From contig DATCMA010000018.1 in NCBI GenBank assembly GCA_036563645.1, forward strand, positions 13,868-77,867: a stretch of DNA of 64,000 nt, written 5' to 3'. The notes beneath the pieces were generated by a model. The model worked only from the letters and a program-made list of their open reading frames with translations. It was not told the DNA's origin and searched no databases. Both the position numbers and the translations under genes were made by a program. This stretch comes from DATCMA01 sp036563645. Lineage in GTDB: Bacteria > Actinomycetota > Actinomycetes > Mycobacteriales > Micromonosporaceae. This document shows, piece after piece, positions 8,635 through 17,627 of this stretch; within the stretch, counting starts at the first letter, position 1, and the number at the start of each line of letters is the position of its first letter.

Positions 8635-9027
8635 CTAGCCCCCCGTCCCGTCGCGAAGCCGCCGCACGCGCGACTCCACCTCAGCCGCGTCCGCCAGCAC
8701 CGTGAACAGCTTGTCGCGGCTCGCCGCGCCACTGCGCAACTCCACTTGCGCGGCACGCAGCTCCAACGCCTCGGCGAGGGCCCGCCGCGCCGCTTCGGTC
8801 GCTCGGCCATCGACCGCGGGCGCAGTCACCGCGACGACGAGTGCGGGGCCGTACGGCCCGTCGTAGCGACCCCCCACCTGAGCCCGGGACGCACCGGGTT
8901 TGACGCGAACCGCCACCGTCGTCGACGCGGCGCGAGGGCTCGCTCCCGATGTGCCCGGGGCCGCTGGGCCATGGGTGCCCGCACGGGTGCTCGTGCCGCC
9001 CGATCGGCGGCGGGCTGTGCGCGACAT
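8635..9027 (-). CDS. DUF167 (YggU-family) protein
   Basis: A 130-residue protein. The first ~35 residues are low-complexity. The rest is the compact DUF167 fold, with VAVRVKPGASRAQVGG at the start, VTAPAVDGRATEAARRALAE in the middle and VELRSGAASRDKLFTV at the end. No biochemical role is established for the family; E. coli YggU is a structural-genomics protein. It sits directly downstream of a small membrane gene and is probably in the same transcript. A later start near the DUF167 core is possible. Confidence 0.85.
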   Translation of the reverse strand: MSRTARRRSGGTSTRAGTHGPAAPGTSGASPRAASTTVAVRVKPGASRAQVGGRYDGPYGPALVVAVTAPAVDGRATEAARRALAEALELRAAQVELRSGAASRDKLFTVLADAAEVESRVRRLRDGTGG

Positions 9028-9035
9028 GGTGATAC

Positions 9036-9788
9036 CTAATCACGACCGGCGAGCAACGCCCGCACCGGCTCGCAGCGCCCGCAGGGACTGAAACCCAACC
9101 TCACCGCCTCGGCCACGGCGACTGCTTCACTGACCCGGCCCACGAGATGAGGACAGTGCGCGAGGTGATACCGGGGCCGGCCATCGACGACCACGACCGG
9201 CGCGGTCATCCGCGCGACGCGATCCGCCTCATGGGGTTCGATCCACTGGGGCGCGGGCTCATCGAAGGGATCGTCAGCGTCGAGCGCCGCCCCGGGGCGC
9301 GCTGGGCGCTTCGACAGCGGAACCGCCCGTCCCTGGTAGCGCGACCGCTCCGCGCCCTGGTCGCCGGTGACGGACGCGGGCGCCAGGACCGGATCGACGA
9401 AGGCGATCCGCGCGGACGATCCCGGTATCAGGGGGTGCCCCGGACCCGACCCGGTCACGAGCCCCGACCCCACGCCCGCCACCGCGGCAGATCCACCATC
9501 TGGGCGCGCACTCCGGACCCGCGCGACATCGCCTCGGCGGGAGGGTTGCGCGCGATCCCCGTCGTCCTCGGCGGCTTCCCTCGCGCCTCCGTCGTCCCCC
9601 ACCGCTAAGGGTGGTGCCACCCGTACCAGAGCACTGGCTGCGGCACGACGGCGATGGACGACGAGGGCGACCGCGGCGAGCGCGCTCGCCCCGATGGAAC
9701 CCGTCAGCACAGTGCTCGAACCGCTGGCCAGGCCGGCCACCAACAAAGCCACAGCGACGAGGATGAGCGACAGAGTAACGACGATCAT
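9036..9788 (-). CDS. Two-helix membrane protein with a C-terminal His-Cys zinc-like motif
   Basis: A 250-residue protein of unknown function. It begins with two hydrophobic helices (about residues 3-22 and 27-44) that form a hairpin with little outside. A long, poorly conserved linker rich in Gly, Ala and Arg follows (45-195). The C-terminal ~50 residues look ordered: DGRPRYHLAHCPHL, then GFSPCGRC. His, Cys and a CxxC pair are spaced as in small zinc ribbons, such as the Ada-type metal-binding module. Zinc binding is inferred. It is immediately downstream of divIVA on the same strand and may be a division- or growth-associated accessory. Confidence 0.7.
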   Translation of the reverse strand: MIVVTLSLILVAVALLVAGLASGSSTVLTGSIGASALAAVALVVHRRRAAASALVRVAPPLAVGDDGGAREAAEDDGDRAQPSRRGDVARVRSARPDGGSAAVAGVGSGLVTGSGPGHPLIPGSSARIAFVDPVLAPASVTGDQGAERSRYQGRAVPLSKRPARPGAALDADDPFDEPAPQWIEPHEADRVARMTAPVVVVDGRPRYHLAHCPHLVGRVSEAVAVAEAVRLGFSPCGRCEPVRALLAGRD

Positions 9789-9838
9789 GGCTCACCTCGC
9801 CGCTGCGTGGCTCGGAGGTCGCGGTTCGGCCCGGAGCG

Positions 9839-10633
9839 CTAGCGAGCGGCTTCGAGCCCGCCGGCGCGGCCTCCACCGTACGAGCCACCGAGACCAGCCG
9901 AACTCAATCCGCCGGCCCCGGCGCTGCCGCGACTCTCGGCGCGCGCGAGCTCAGCCTCCAAGCTCTGCCCACGCCCTTCAAGGTCACGTAGCTGGCTCTC
10001 CAGGTAGGCCTTGAGCCGGGTGCGGTACTGCCGCTCGAACTCCTTGAGCTCCTCGATGTGCTTCTGCAAGGCGGCCCGCTTGGCGTCCAAACCGCCCATA
10101 GCCTCCTGGTGGCGCTGGCGGGCGTCACGCTCGAGGGCGTCGGCCTTGGCCCGCGCCTCCCGGGTGACCTCCTCAGCCTTGGTCCGGGCTTCGTTGAGGA
10201 GCTTGTCAGCCTCACGCCGCGCGTCCGACACGTGATCGTCGGCGGTGCGCTGCGCCATCATGAGCACGCGCAGCGCCTGCTGCTCCCCTTCGCTAGCCGT
10301 CATCGGGCCCTGGGCACGCAACTGCTCCAGTTCGGCCTGCAACGCGCGGGCAGCCTGCTCGGCCGCTGCCTTCTCCCGCTGCAGCCGCTCTACCTGAGCT
10401 TTCAGCTCGTTCAGCTCGGCCGCGAGTCGGGCGTCAGCACCAGGGCCGACTGGAGCACCGCGACCACCGCGCTCGACCTGAGCACGGAGTTCGTTGTTCT
10501 CCTCGATCAAACGGGCGAGCTCGCGCTCGACCTCGTCCAGAAAGGCGTCGACCTCCTCCTCGTCGTACCCCCGCTTGCCGATCGGGGGCTTCTTGAAGGC
10601 GACGTTGTGGACGTCGGCCGGGGTAAGCGGCAT
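9839..10633 (-). CDS. divIVA: DivIVA / Wag31 polar growth protein
   Basis: A coiled-coil scaffold that marks negatively curved membrane and directs apical wall growth in actinobacteria. The conserved membrane-binding N-terminus is LTPADVHNVAFKKPPIGKRG, followed by YDEEEVDAFLDEVERELARL. Long Glu/Arg/Ala/Lys-rich coiled coils follow (about 30-75, 85-120 and 130-245), with a Gly-rich tail. At 264 residues it is close to the mycobacterial Wag31 length. It is the last gene of the dcw run, after yggT, as in related genomes. In relatives it is phosphorylated by PASTA kinases; one such kinase gene is encoded further right in this window. Confidence 0.95.
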   Translation of the reverse strand: MPLTPADVHNVAFKKPPIGKRGYDEEEVDAFLDEVERELARLIEENNELRAQVERGGRGAPVGPGADARLAAELNELKAQVERLQREKAAAEQAARALQAELEQLRAQGPMTASEGEQQALRVLMMAQRTADDHVSDARREADKLLNEARTKAEEVTREARAKADALERDARQRHQEAMGGLDAKRAALQKHIEELKEFERQYRTRLKAYLESQLRDLEGRGQSLEAELARAESRGSAGAGGLSSAGLGGSYGGGRAGGLEAAR

Positions 10634-10679
10634 CGAAACTCCTCGGGTCAGTTGCGGCCGCGTAGCGCGCTGATCAGGT

Positions 10680-10976
10680 TCACGTGATCAGCGGCTCCAC
10701 CACGAACCTCATCAGCACGAACAGAATAACCAGCAGCACAAGTGAGGCCAGGTCAAAGCTCACGTTACCAATCCGCAGGGGTGGGATCACTCGCCTCAAC
10801 GCCTTAAGAGGCGGATCAGTGACGCTCCACACCGATTCCATCCCCGCGGCGGCGACCCGGCCCGGCTGCCACCGTCGGCTGTACTGGAGTACCGCGCCCA
10901 ACACGAAGCGAGCCAAGAGTGTCAGAAAGAACAAGTAGAGAAGCAGGTAGAGAACCTGCATCACGATCGAGAACAC
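10680..10976 (-). CDS. YggT-family membrane protein
   Basis: A 98-residue protein with two transmembrane helices (about residues 5-27 and 74-95) joined by a basic loop that carries DPPLKALRRVIPP, the family signature. Actinobacterial copies lie between sepF and divIVA, as here, and are thought to assist the division or elongation machinery. No enzymatic function is known. It is on the same strand as its neighbours, with a 22-nt gap after sepF. Confidence 0.9.
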   Translation of the reverse strand: MFSIVMQVLYLLLYLFFLTLLARFVLGAVLQYSRRWQPGRVAAAGMESVWSVTDPPLKALRRVIPPLRIGNVSFDLASLVLLVILFVLMRFVVEPLIT

Positions 10977-10998
10977 GGCAGACGGCTTCCTCGCTCGG

Positions 10999-11721
10999 CT
11001 AGCTCAGGCTAAAGAAACCGCCCTCAGCGATCTTGGCCTTGTCCTCCGCGGTGACCTGGACGTTGGCCGGTGAGAGCAGGAACACCCGGTTGGTCACACG
11101 CTCGATCGTACCGCGCAGCCCGAAGGCCAACCCTGCGGCGAAGTCGACGAGACGACGGGCGTCCGCCTCATCCATCTCCGTGAGATTAATGATCACCGGC
11201 ACCCCGTCGCGGAAGTGCTCGCCGATCGTCCGCGCCTCGCGGTAGGTCGTCGGATGGAGCGTGGTGATCTGGTACCGCTGCTCGTCCTCAGACGTTGACG
11301 CGCGCTCACGCGACGTCGACTGCGCGGACAGCCCGAGATCGTCCCGCGTCGAGTAGCTAAGGGTGGACGAGGTGCTGTCTGTGGTGCTGTTCGTCGAGCG
11401 AGTGATCGAGCGCACGGTGGCGCGCTCGCTCCGCTCCGGCGATTCCGTGTCGTGCCGATTCGCGTCAGACGAGCGGGCACTGAGGCGATCGGTGTGGCGC
11501 AAGCGGTCGCTTCCCCGAACCCGCGAGAACACTCCCCGCCGCGGTTCGGGCTCGTCATCGTCGTCACCAAACTCGTTGTCGTTGGTGTACCGGCTGTCCC
11601 GGTACCGGGACTCTCGGTAGCTCGCCTTCTCGTAACCGGTTTCCTCTTCGTAGGCCCGGTCGTGCTCCTCGTCGTCTTCGACGAGACCGAGCCAAACCCC
11701 CGCTTTGCGCAGTGCACCCAT
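10999..11721 (-). CDS. sepF: SepF, membrane anchor of FtsZ
   Basis: Links FtsZ to the membrane in bacteria lacking FtsA. The 240-residue protein starts MGALRKAGVWLGLVEDD, the amphipathic membrane-binding helix. A long acidic, Ser- and Arg-rich linker follows (about 20-145), then the C-terminal DUF552 domain from ITTLHPTTYREA to the end, which contains VIINLTEMDEADARRLVDF. The ATG at 11721 has GGAGGGG upstream; the frame extends further up but without the family N-terminus. The partner ftsZ is two genes upstream. The linker is longer than average for the family. Confidence 0.95.
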   Translation of the reverse strand: MGALRKAGVWLGLVEDDEEHDRAYEEETGYEKASYRESRYRDSRYTNDNEFGDDDDEPEPRRGVFSRVRGSDRLRHTDRLSARSSDANRHDTESPERSERATVRSITRSTNSTTDSTSSTLSYSTRDDLGLSAQSTSRERASTSEDEQRYQITTLHPTTYREARTIGEHFRDGVPVIINLTEMDEADARRLVDFAAGLAFGLRGTIERVTNRVFLLSPANVQVTAEDKAKIAEGGFFSLS

Positions 11722-11905
11722 CGCCGCGCCCCTCCGTCCGCCGTGCGGCACGTCCCCCCGTGCCGTGCCACTGTCGCGCGTGAACACTGCCGTGCTCACT
11801 CCTGGGTCGCCTCCCCGTGCCCCTCCGCCAATCGGGTCGGATCGGACCCCCGACCAGGGGAGACGGTCCAAAAAACACTGATGTAGTTCGTGTCAGAACG
11901 TCAGG

Positions 11906-12661
11906 TTACCGCAGCGACGCACGCATTCCGAGCAATGCGCTGCCGACGCGCACATGTGTCGCCCCATAGCGGATCGCCACTTCGAGATCACCACTCATCC
12001 CCGCCGACAGGAGTGACGCCTCGGGAAACTCGCTCCGGACCCGCTCCGCGATCGCCGCGAGCCGGTCGAACGCCGCTTCCGGTGCCCACCCCAGCGGAGC
12101 CACCGCCATCAATCCCGACAGCGTGAGCTCCGGATGGTTCGCGACGGCCGTGACGACGGGCAGCAGGCCTCGATCGGCGTCCGCGCTCTCCGGCCACGCG
12201 CCGCCGCGATCGGGATCCCCGTCGATGCTCACTTGGACGAACACCTCGAGCGGATCGGTACGGCCGCCTTCGGCGCGGGAGCGCTGGACCGCCCTCCCCA
12301 GGGCTTCCGCCAAGCGGACGCTGTCGACCGACTGCACGACGTCGGCGTACTGGACCACGGAGCGGCACTTGTTGCGCTGGAGTCGGCCCACGAAGTGCCA
12401 CCGCACCGCCACGCCGGCCGCCGCGACGGCGGCGGCCTTCGGGGCCGCTTCCTGGTCCCGGTTCTCGCCCACGTCGGTGATCCCGAGGTCGGCCAGGAGC
12501 GTGACGTCACTGGCCGGAAAGGTCTTCGTGACCGCTACCAGCCGGACCTCAGCCGGATCCCGGCCCGCCGCGGCGCAGGCCTTTGCGATGCGCTCACGAA
12601 CCCGGGCGTAGTTCTCCGCCAGCTCGGCCCGGCGCCCAGCGTCGGGGGTGGACGATGCCAT
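11906..12661 (-). CDS. YggS/PLPBP-family pyridoxal phosphate homeostasis protein
   Basis: A 251-residue PLP-binding protein with the alanine-racemase-like TIM barrel. It has no known enzymatic activity; it controls free PLP and amino-acid pools. The PLP lysine is in VRLVAVTKTFPASD. WHFVGRLQRNK and VGSALLGMR, which contacts the phosphate, are present. It begins 8 nt after the ftsZ stop and precedes sepF, its usual place. The pgeF/YlmD gene often found between ftsZ and this gene is missing here. Confidence 0.93.
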   Translation of the reverse strand: MASSTPDAGRRAELAENYARVRERIAKACAAAGRDPAEVRLVAVTKTFPASDVTLLADLGITDVGENRDQEAAPKAAAVAAAGVAVRWHFVGRLQRNKCRSVVQYADVVQSVDSVRLAEALGRAVQRSRAEGGRTDPLEVFVQVSIDGDPDRGGAWPESADADRGLLPVVTAVANHPELTLSGLMAVAPLGWAPEAAFDRLAAIAERVRSEFPEASLLSAGMSGDLEVAIRYGATHVRVGSALLGMRASLR

Positions 12662-12669
12662 CGCCGATG

Positions 12670-13782
12670 TCAGGAGCCGTTCTTGAGGAAATCCGGCACA
12701 TCGACATCGTCAAACAAGACCCGACGAGGCTGGCTCGGCGGCGGAGGCGGCGTCGCCGGGGTCGGGCCCGCCGTCGGCGACGGCTGGGTCGGCGGCGCGA
12801 CCTTCCGCGGCGCCTCGGTCGGCTTGTACGACGGCGTGCCGTTGTCGAAGCCGGCGGCGATCACCGTCACGCGCACCTCGTCGCCGAGCGCGTCATCGAT
12901 GACGGCGCCGAAGATGATGTTCGCGTCCGGGTGGGCCGCGTCGGTGACGAGCTGGGCCGCGTCGTTGATCTCGAACAAACCGAGGTCGGAGCCGCCCGCA
13001 ATGGACAGCAGGACGCCGCGCGCCCCATCCATGCTCTGCTCCAGCAGCGGGCTGGAGATCGCCGCCTCGGCAGCCTCCACCGCCCGGTTGTCGCCACGGG
13101 CGCTGCCGATACCCATCAGGGCGCTGCCCGCGTTGCTCATCACGCTCTTCACGTCAGCGAAGTCGAGGTTGATCAGACCGGGAGTCGTGATGAGGTCGGT
13201 GATGCCTTGGACACCGGAGAGGAGGACCTGGTCAGCCTGACGGAAGGCGTCCATCATGCTGATCGACCGGTCACCGAGGGCGAGCAGCCGGTCGTTCGGG
13301 ATGACGATCAGGGTGTCACACTGGGCCCGCAACTCCTCGATGCCCGCCTCGGCCTGCACCTGGCGCCGCTTGCCCTCGAACGAGAAGGGCCGAGTCACCA
13401 CGCCGATGGTCAACGCGCCGAGCTTACGGGCGATGTTGGCCACCACCGGCGCCCCACCGGTTCCGGTGCCACCGCCCTCGCCGCAGGTCACGAAGACCAT
13501 GTCGGCGCCCTTGAGCACCTCCTCGATCTCATCACGGTGATCCTCCGCGGCATTTCTGCCGACTTCCGGATTAGCTCCAGCACCGAGACCGCGGGTAAGC
13601 TCCCGCCCCACGTCCAACTTGACGTCGGCGTCGCTCATCAACAGCGCCTGGGCATCCGTGTTGATCGCGATGAACTCGACGCCCTTCAAGCCAACCTCGA
13701 TCATCCGGTTGACGGCGTTGACTCCGCCGCCCCCGATGCCGACGACCTTGATGACCGCCAGGTAGTTGTGCGGAGGTGTCAC
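12670..13782 (-). CDS. ftsZ: Cell division GTPase FtsZ
   Basis: The tubulin homologue that forms the Z ring. The 370-residue protein has the G-box GIGGGGVNAVNRM, the signature GEGGGTGTGGAPV (the usual actinobacterial form), the T7 synergy loop around NLDFADVKSVM, a Pro/Thr-rich spacer from about residue 318 and the conserved C-terminal peptide DDVDVPDFLK, the SepF-binding tail. The start at 13782 gives MTPPHNYLAVIKVVGIG, as in relatives. It is separated from ftsQ by 285 bp that carry its own promoter, so it can be expressed apart from the rest of the cluster. Confidence 0.98.
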   Translation of the reverse strand: MTPPHNYLAVIKVVGIGGGGVNAVNRMIEVGLKGVEFIAINTDAQALLMSDADVKLDVGRELTRGLGAGANPEVGRNAAEDHRDEIEEVLKGADMVFVTCGEGGGTGTGGAPVVANIARKLGALTIGVVTRPFSFEGKRRQVQAEAGIEELRAQCDTLIVIPNDRLLALGDRSISMMDAFRQADQVLLSGVQGITDLITTPGLINLDFADVKSVMSNAGSALMGIGSARGDNRAVEAAEAAISSPLLEQSMDGARGVLLSIAGGSDLGLFEINDAAQLVTDAAHPDANIIFGAVIDDALGDEVRVTVIAAGFDNGTPSYKPTEAPRKVAPPTQPSPTAGPTPATPPPPPSQPRRVLFDDVDVPDFLKNGS

Positions 13783-13885
13783 CGGTGTGCCTTCCCTTCC
13801 GAGATCCGCGGACCTCGATCGCCGCGGCCCGGCCAGACCGCAATCGACGACCGCTCGGTACGAGAGGACGAAGGGTAACCCTCAC

Positions 13886-13914
13886 CCTCTACTAGAGGCT
13901 TAGAGTTATGTCAA
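13886..13914 (-). promoter_or_regulatory. ftsZ promoter with a palindrome over the -10
   Basis: On the minus strand, TTGACA (13909-13914) and TAGAGG (13886-13891) are separated by 17 nt, upstream of ftsZ. The -35 is a perfect consensus. The sequence is very like ftsZ promoters I know from Streptomyces. CCTCTA-C-TAGAGG (13886-13898) is a perfect inverted repeat covering the -10. Confidence 0.75.
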
Positions 13915-14000
13915 CCTCCAAGGCTCTTCGGGCAACGTATGCGGAGCATCGGCGCGATCCAAGAACCAACGCGGCGTGTCGCCGTGTTGGTGCACACTCC

Positions 14001-14017
14001 CGGCGGAAATTCCGCCG
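14001..14017. repeat. Inverted repeat in the ftsQ-ftsZ gap
   Basis: CGGCGGAA, one A, then TTCCGCCG: a perfect 8-bp inverted repeat about 50 bp past the ftsQ stop and upstream of the ftsZ promoter. It could be a short terminator hairpin or a protein site. Confidence 0.4.
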
Positions 14018-14067
14018 TACGACCGTCTCTCGCCCGTGGTCAGGCCCGGCCAACGCCCGTCGCTCCG

Positions 14068-14919
14068 TTAACGAATCGTCACCACATCGGGAGCACTGAC
14101 ATCGATGGTTTTGCCCGGCTGGGGAAGCAAAGCAGTCGCCACCCGGGCCTTGGTCTCGTTGTCGGATGAGTCTCCCCATACGACGCTTCGCCCACCTCGC
14201 AGCTTTACCGTGATCCGAGCCGGGCCAGCCACCTCGATTTCAACCAACTGTCCACGTAGCTCGGTGGTGAGTGCCGCCAAGACCTCCAATCCCGCACGAG
14301 TCGCCGAGTCCTCCGGACCCGGGGTCGCCACGCGCAGCACCGGCAGGTCAGCCGGGCGCTTGCTGACCGTCTGGAACACCACTCCGGTGGCGTCGATCAC
14401 CGCGTATCGTCCGCTCTGCGGCACGACCGCCTCCGGACGCCGCTCCACCACCTGGATGTGCAGGGTGTGGGGCCAGTCGCGCGTGACCGTCACCCGAGCC
14501 ACCGGCGGCAGCGCCGCCACGCGGTCGCGGACCGCGTCGACGTCCACCCGGGCCAGGGAGATCCCGTCGGGGACGCCGGCGGCGGCCCGGATCTCCGCGG
14601 GGGTGAGCAGCTCCCCACCGGTCACTCGGACCTCGCGGATTCCGAAGAGGGCGGTGCCGTAGACGAGCCACACCCCCACGCCCACCAACGCCAGGCCGCC
14701 ACTGACGATCGCCCATGGCAGGAGAGCCCGCAGGCGCCGACGGCGGGCCCGCTGCATGAAGCGCCGCACGGACGGCGGCACGGCGTCCCGGTCCGCACGC
14801 ACCAAGCGCCACCGACGCTCCGCCGCGCCGCCGCGCCCCGCTCGGCTACTCGGTCCGGTCACCCCCGCGGTGGGACCCCGCCCCACCGGGCCGACGCGCC
14901 GCGAACGGACCGGGGTCAT
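14068..14919 (-). CDS. ftsQ: Cell division protein FtsQ
   Basis: A bitopic divisome protein that bridges early and late division proteins with FtsL/FtsB. The 283-residue protein has a basic N-terminus of ~70 residues, one transmembrane helix (LPWAIVSGGLALVGVGVWLV), a POTRA domain (about 98-165, beginning IREVRVTGGELLTPAEI) and the FtsQ beta domain with VIDATGVVFQTV. The ATG overlaps the murC stop by 4 bp, so the two are translationally coupled. It precedes ftsZ in the normal order. Confidence 0.94.
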   Translation of the reverse strand: MTPVRSRRVGPVGRGPTAGVTGPSSRAGRGGAAERRWRLVRADRDAVPPSVRRFMQRARRRRLRALLPWAIVSGGLALVGVGVWLVYGTALFGIREVRVTGGELLTPAEIRAAAGVPDGISLARVDVDAVRDRVAALPPVARVTVTRDWPHTLHIQVVERRPEAVVPQSGRYAVIDATGVVFQTVSKRPADLPVLRVATPGPEDSATRAGLEVLAALTTELRGQLVEIEVAGPARITVKLRGGRSVVWGDSSDNETKARVATALLPQPGKTIDVSAPDVVTIR

Positions 14920-16394
14920 CCGGCGTCCACGGCGGCCGTGCCCGGGCGCTGGTCCGGCGACGCGGGTGGCTCGGCCGCCGCGTTCGCCAGCGCGGTGAGC
15001 AGTTCATCAGCCATCAACGAGATCGGCGGAGCGCCCATGGTCACCACCACGTCCCCGGGCCGCGCCCGACGCACGACCTCCGCGGGAACGTCCTCCCAGG
15101 ACGGTATGAAGATCTTCCGATCGTCGGGAAGCGGCACCGCGGCCGTCAACGCCACCCCGCCCTCACCGGGCTGGCGTTCTTCACCAGGGGCGTAAACCTC
15201 CAAAATGATCGCCTCGTCCGCGATCGCCAGCGCGGCGGCCAGCTCGGCTTGGAGATCCCGCGTCCGGTAGAGCCGGTACGGCTGGTAGACGACGATCAAC
15301 CGCCCGTCGCCGGCGACGTCGCGCAGGGTCTGCAACGCGGCGGTCACCGAGGTCGGGTGGTAGGCGTACTCGTCGTAGACCTGCACCCCCGCCGCGACTC
15401 CCCTGCGCTCGAAGCGTCGACGCACTCCGGGGAAGGCCGCCAACGCCTCGACCGCGGCCGACAGGGGAACGCCGAGCTTGAGGGCGGTCAGCACCGCGGC
15501 GGCGCTGTTGAGCCCGAGATGCCGGCCCGGCACCGGCATGGTGATCTCGCCGAGCGGCTCGCCATGGAGCTCGGCGAGGTATCGCACTCCGCGGGCCGAG
15601 GAGGTGATGTTGGAGATCCGCAGGTCGGCGTCCTCGGCCTCGCCGTACGTGAAGACCCGCCGCTGCTCCCCCCGCAGCACGGCGGCGAGTTCCCGGGTGC
15701 CCGGATCGTCGGCGCACGTGACGACGAAGCCGTCCGGATCGGTCAGCCGGGCGAAGTCAGCGAACGTCGCCGACAGCGTGGCGAGGTCTCCGTAGGTGTT
15801 GAGATGGTCTGTATCGATATTTGTGATGATCGCCACATATGGCCGGTACAAGAGGAATGACCGGTCGCTCTCATCCGCTTCGGCGACGAAGTACTGGCCG
15901 GTGCCGTGGTGGGCGTTGGACCCGACTTCGGAGATCTCACCACCGATGACGAACGACGGATCCTCGCCCGCCCGCTGGAGGATCAGCGTCACCATCGAGG
16001 TCGTCGTCGTCTTGCCGTGGGTGCCGGACACGGCGATCGCGCGCCGGCCGGTCATCGCCGCGGCGAGCGCCTCGGATCGGTGGAGGACGCGCAGGCCTCG
16101 CCGCCGCGCCTCGACGAGCTCCACGTGATCCTGAGGGATGGCCGAGGAATAGATCACCGTGTCCACGCCGTCCAAGTTGGACGGATCGTGCTGCATGTAG
16201 ATGGTGCCGCCGAGCGCGCGCAGGCCGGCGAGGGATGGCCACTCGCGCAGCTCGCTGCCGGATACCCGCAGGCCCCGGGTGAGCAGGAGGCGAGCCAGAC
16301 CGCTCATCCCGACTCCGCCAATGCCGATGAGGTGAACGGCGCCCAGCTCCTCGGCGGAGACCGTCCCGGCGGGCAGAAACTCAGCGGTGTTCAC
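14916..16394 (-). CDS. murC: UDP-N-acetylmuramate--L-alanine ligase
   Basis: Adds L-Ala to UDP-MurNAc using ATP, the first amino acid of the wall peptide. The 492-residue protein has the N-terminal Rossmann motif GIGGVGMSGLARLLL, the ATP loop SGTHGKTTTTSM and the central ADESDRSFL segment. The C-terminal domain includes YDEYAYHPTSVTAALQ. The start is GTG at 16394, after an AGGAGGG stretch. murB is not beside it, which is common in actinobacteria. It overlaps ftsQ by 4 bp. Confidence 0.96.
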   Translation of the reverse strand: MNTAEFLPAGTVSAEELGAVHLIGIGGVGMSGLARLLLTRGLRVSGSELREWPSLAGLRALGGTIYMQHDPSNLDGVDTVIYSSAIPQDHVELVEARRRGLRVLHRSEALAAAMTGRRAIAVSGTHGKTTTTSMVTLILQRAGEDPSFVIGGEISEVGSNAHHGTGQYFVAEADESDRSFLLYRPYVAIITNIDTDHLNTYGDLATLSATFADFARLTDPDGFVVTCADDPGTRELAAVLRGEQRRVFTYGEAEDADLRISNITSSARGVRYLAELHGEPLGEITMPVPGRHLGLNSAAAVLTALKLGVPLSAAVEALAAFPGVRRRFERRGVAAGVQVYDEYAYHPTSVTAALQTLRDVAGDGRLIVVYQPYRLYRTRDLQAELAAALAIADEAIILEVYAPGEERQPGEGGVALTAAVPLPDDRKIFIPSWEDVPAEVVRRARPGDVVVTMGAPPISLMADELLTALANAAAEPPASPDQRPGTAAVDAG

Positions 16395-16457
16395 AGGATC
16401 ACACCCTCCTGTTGCCTGGCGCGAGCCTCGCGCGTTGACAGACTCCTGCTGGGCGGC

Positions 16458-17567
16458 TCATGCTGCCAAAACTGCCTCATAGACGAAGTCCAACAGCGCC
16501 TCATCACCGTCACGCCGGCCGTACGCGGCCGCCGCGGCCCCCATCGCCGCCAGCCGGTTGGGGTCACGGATCAGCGGGATGACGTTCCGCTCGATCCACC
16601 CAGGACTGATCTCACTGTCGTCGACGAGGAGACCACCACCGGCCTCCACAATCGGCAGCGCGTTCCTCTTCTGTTCCTGGTTGCTGTGCGGGTACGGCAC
16701 ATAGACCGCGGGCAGCCCCACAGCCGCCACCTCCGCGCAGGTCATCGCGCCACCCCGGCACAGCATCAAGTCGGCCGCGGCGTACCCCAGCTCCATCTCC
16801 GACAGGTACGGCACCGTGACGTACGGCACCGGGAGATCGCTGGGGATCTCGACCGGCTCATTGCGCGCCCCGATCACGTGGAGGACCTGCACACCCGCGT
16901 TGGCGAGCTGTTTGGCCGCACCAGCGACCGCCAGGTTGATGGACCGTGCCCCCTGCGAGCCACCACAGACGAACAACGTCGGACGGTCGAGGTCCAAACC
17001 GAAGTGGGCGCGGGCCTGCGCGCGCATCGCGGCGCGGTCGAGCTGCGCGATTGAACGCCGCAACGGCACGCCGACCACCCGCGCCTTGCGCAGGGCCTCA
17101 GACTGCACCGGCTGGTGAGGAAACCCGACGGCGACGTGCTTGGTCAGCTTCATGCCGAGCCGGTTGGCGATTCCCGGCGGCACGTTCACCTCGTGAATGA
17201 CGATCGGGATCTCGCGTCGCCACGCCGCGAGATACGCGGGCACCGAGACGTAGCCACCGAACCCGAGGACCACGTCAGCCCGCACCTCGTCGAGAATCTT
17301 TCCAGCAGCGCGGGCCGCCTTCCACATCCGGTTCGGGGTACGCATCAGGTCCATGTTTACCGCCCGTGGGAGCTGATGCGCCGGGATCTGCCGCAGATCG
17401 TAACCACGTGGCGGGATGAGCTCGTTCTCGAGGCCTTTCGGCGTGCCCAGACAGGTGATCCGAACGCTGGGATCGTGCCGTCGCAGGCAATCGGCGAAGG
17501 CGAGCAGGGGGTAGATATGCCCGCCGGTCCCGCCACCCGCGAGCACGATCGACCGCAGCGGACCCAT
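16458..17567 (-). CDS. murG: MurG, lipid II-forming GlcNAc transferase
   Basis: Transfers GlcNAc from UDP-GlcNAc to lipid I at the inner membrane face, giving lipid II. The 369-residue protein begins with the glycine loop VLAGGGTGGHIYPLLAFAD. The donor-site segment LFVCGGSQGARSINLAV and the C-terminal CRGGAMTCAEVAAVGLPAVY are typical. I chose the ATG at 17567 because of a perfect AGGAG 5 nt upstream, rather than the longer frame to 17591. It lies between ftsW and murC, its normal place. Confidence 0.96.
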   Translation of the reverse strand: MGPLRSIVLAGGGTGGHIYPLLAFADCLRRHDPSVRITCLGTPKGLENELIPPRGYDLRQIPAHQLPRAVNMDLMRTPNRMWKAARAAGKILDEVRADVVLGFGGYVSVPAYLAAWRREIPIVIHEVNVPPGIANRLGMKLTKHVAVGFPHQPVQSEALRKARVVGVPLRRSIAQLDRAAMRAQARAHFGLDLDRPTLFVCGGSQGARSINLAVAGAAKQLANAGVQVLHVIGARNEPVEIPSDLPVPYVTVPYLSEMELGYAAADLMLCRGGAMTCAEVAAVGLPAVYVPYPHSNQEQKRNALPIVEAGGGLLVDDSEISPGWIERNVIPLIRDPNRLAAMGAAAAAYGRRDGDEALLDFVYEAVLAA

Positions 17568-17627
17568 AGCGACTCCTCTCGCTCCTGTCACCGCCTGGCG
17601 GTACGAGCCAGCCCGGCTCGCGCCGCG

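Noticed and set aside
12134..13240. Plus-strand frames over yggS and ftsZ
   Set aside because: Antisense shadows of two strongly conserved genes; no start signal or domain.
12670..13782. GGGTGTGGAP in FtsZ as an unusual signature
   Set aside because: The Gly form is normal in actinobacteria.
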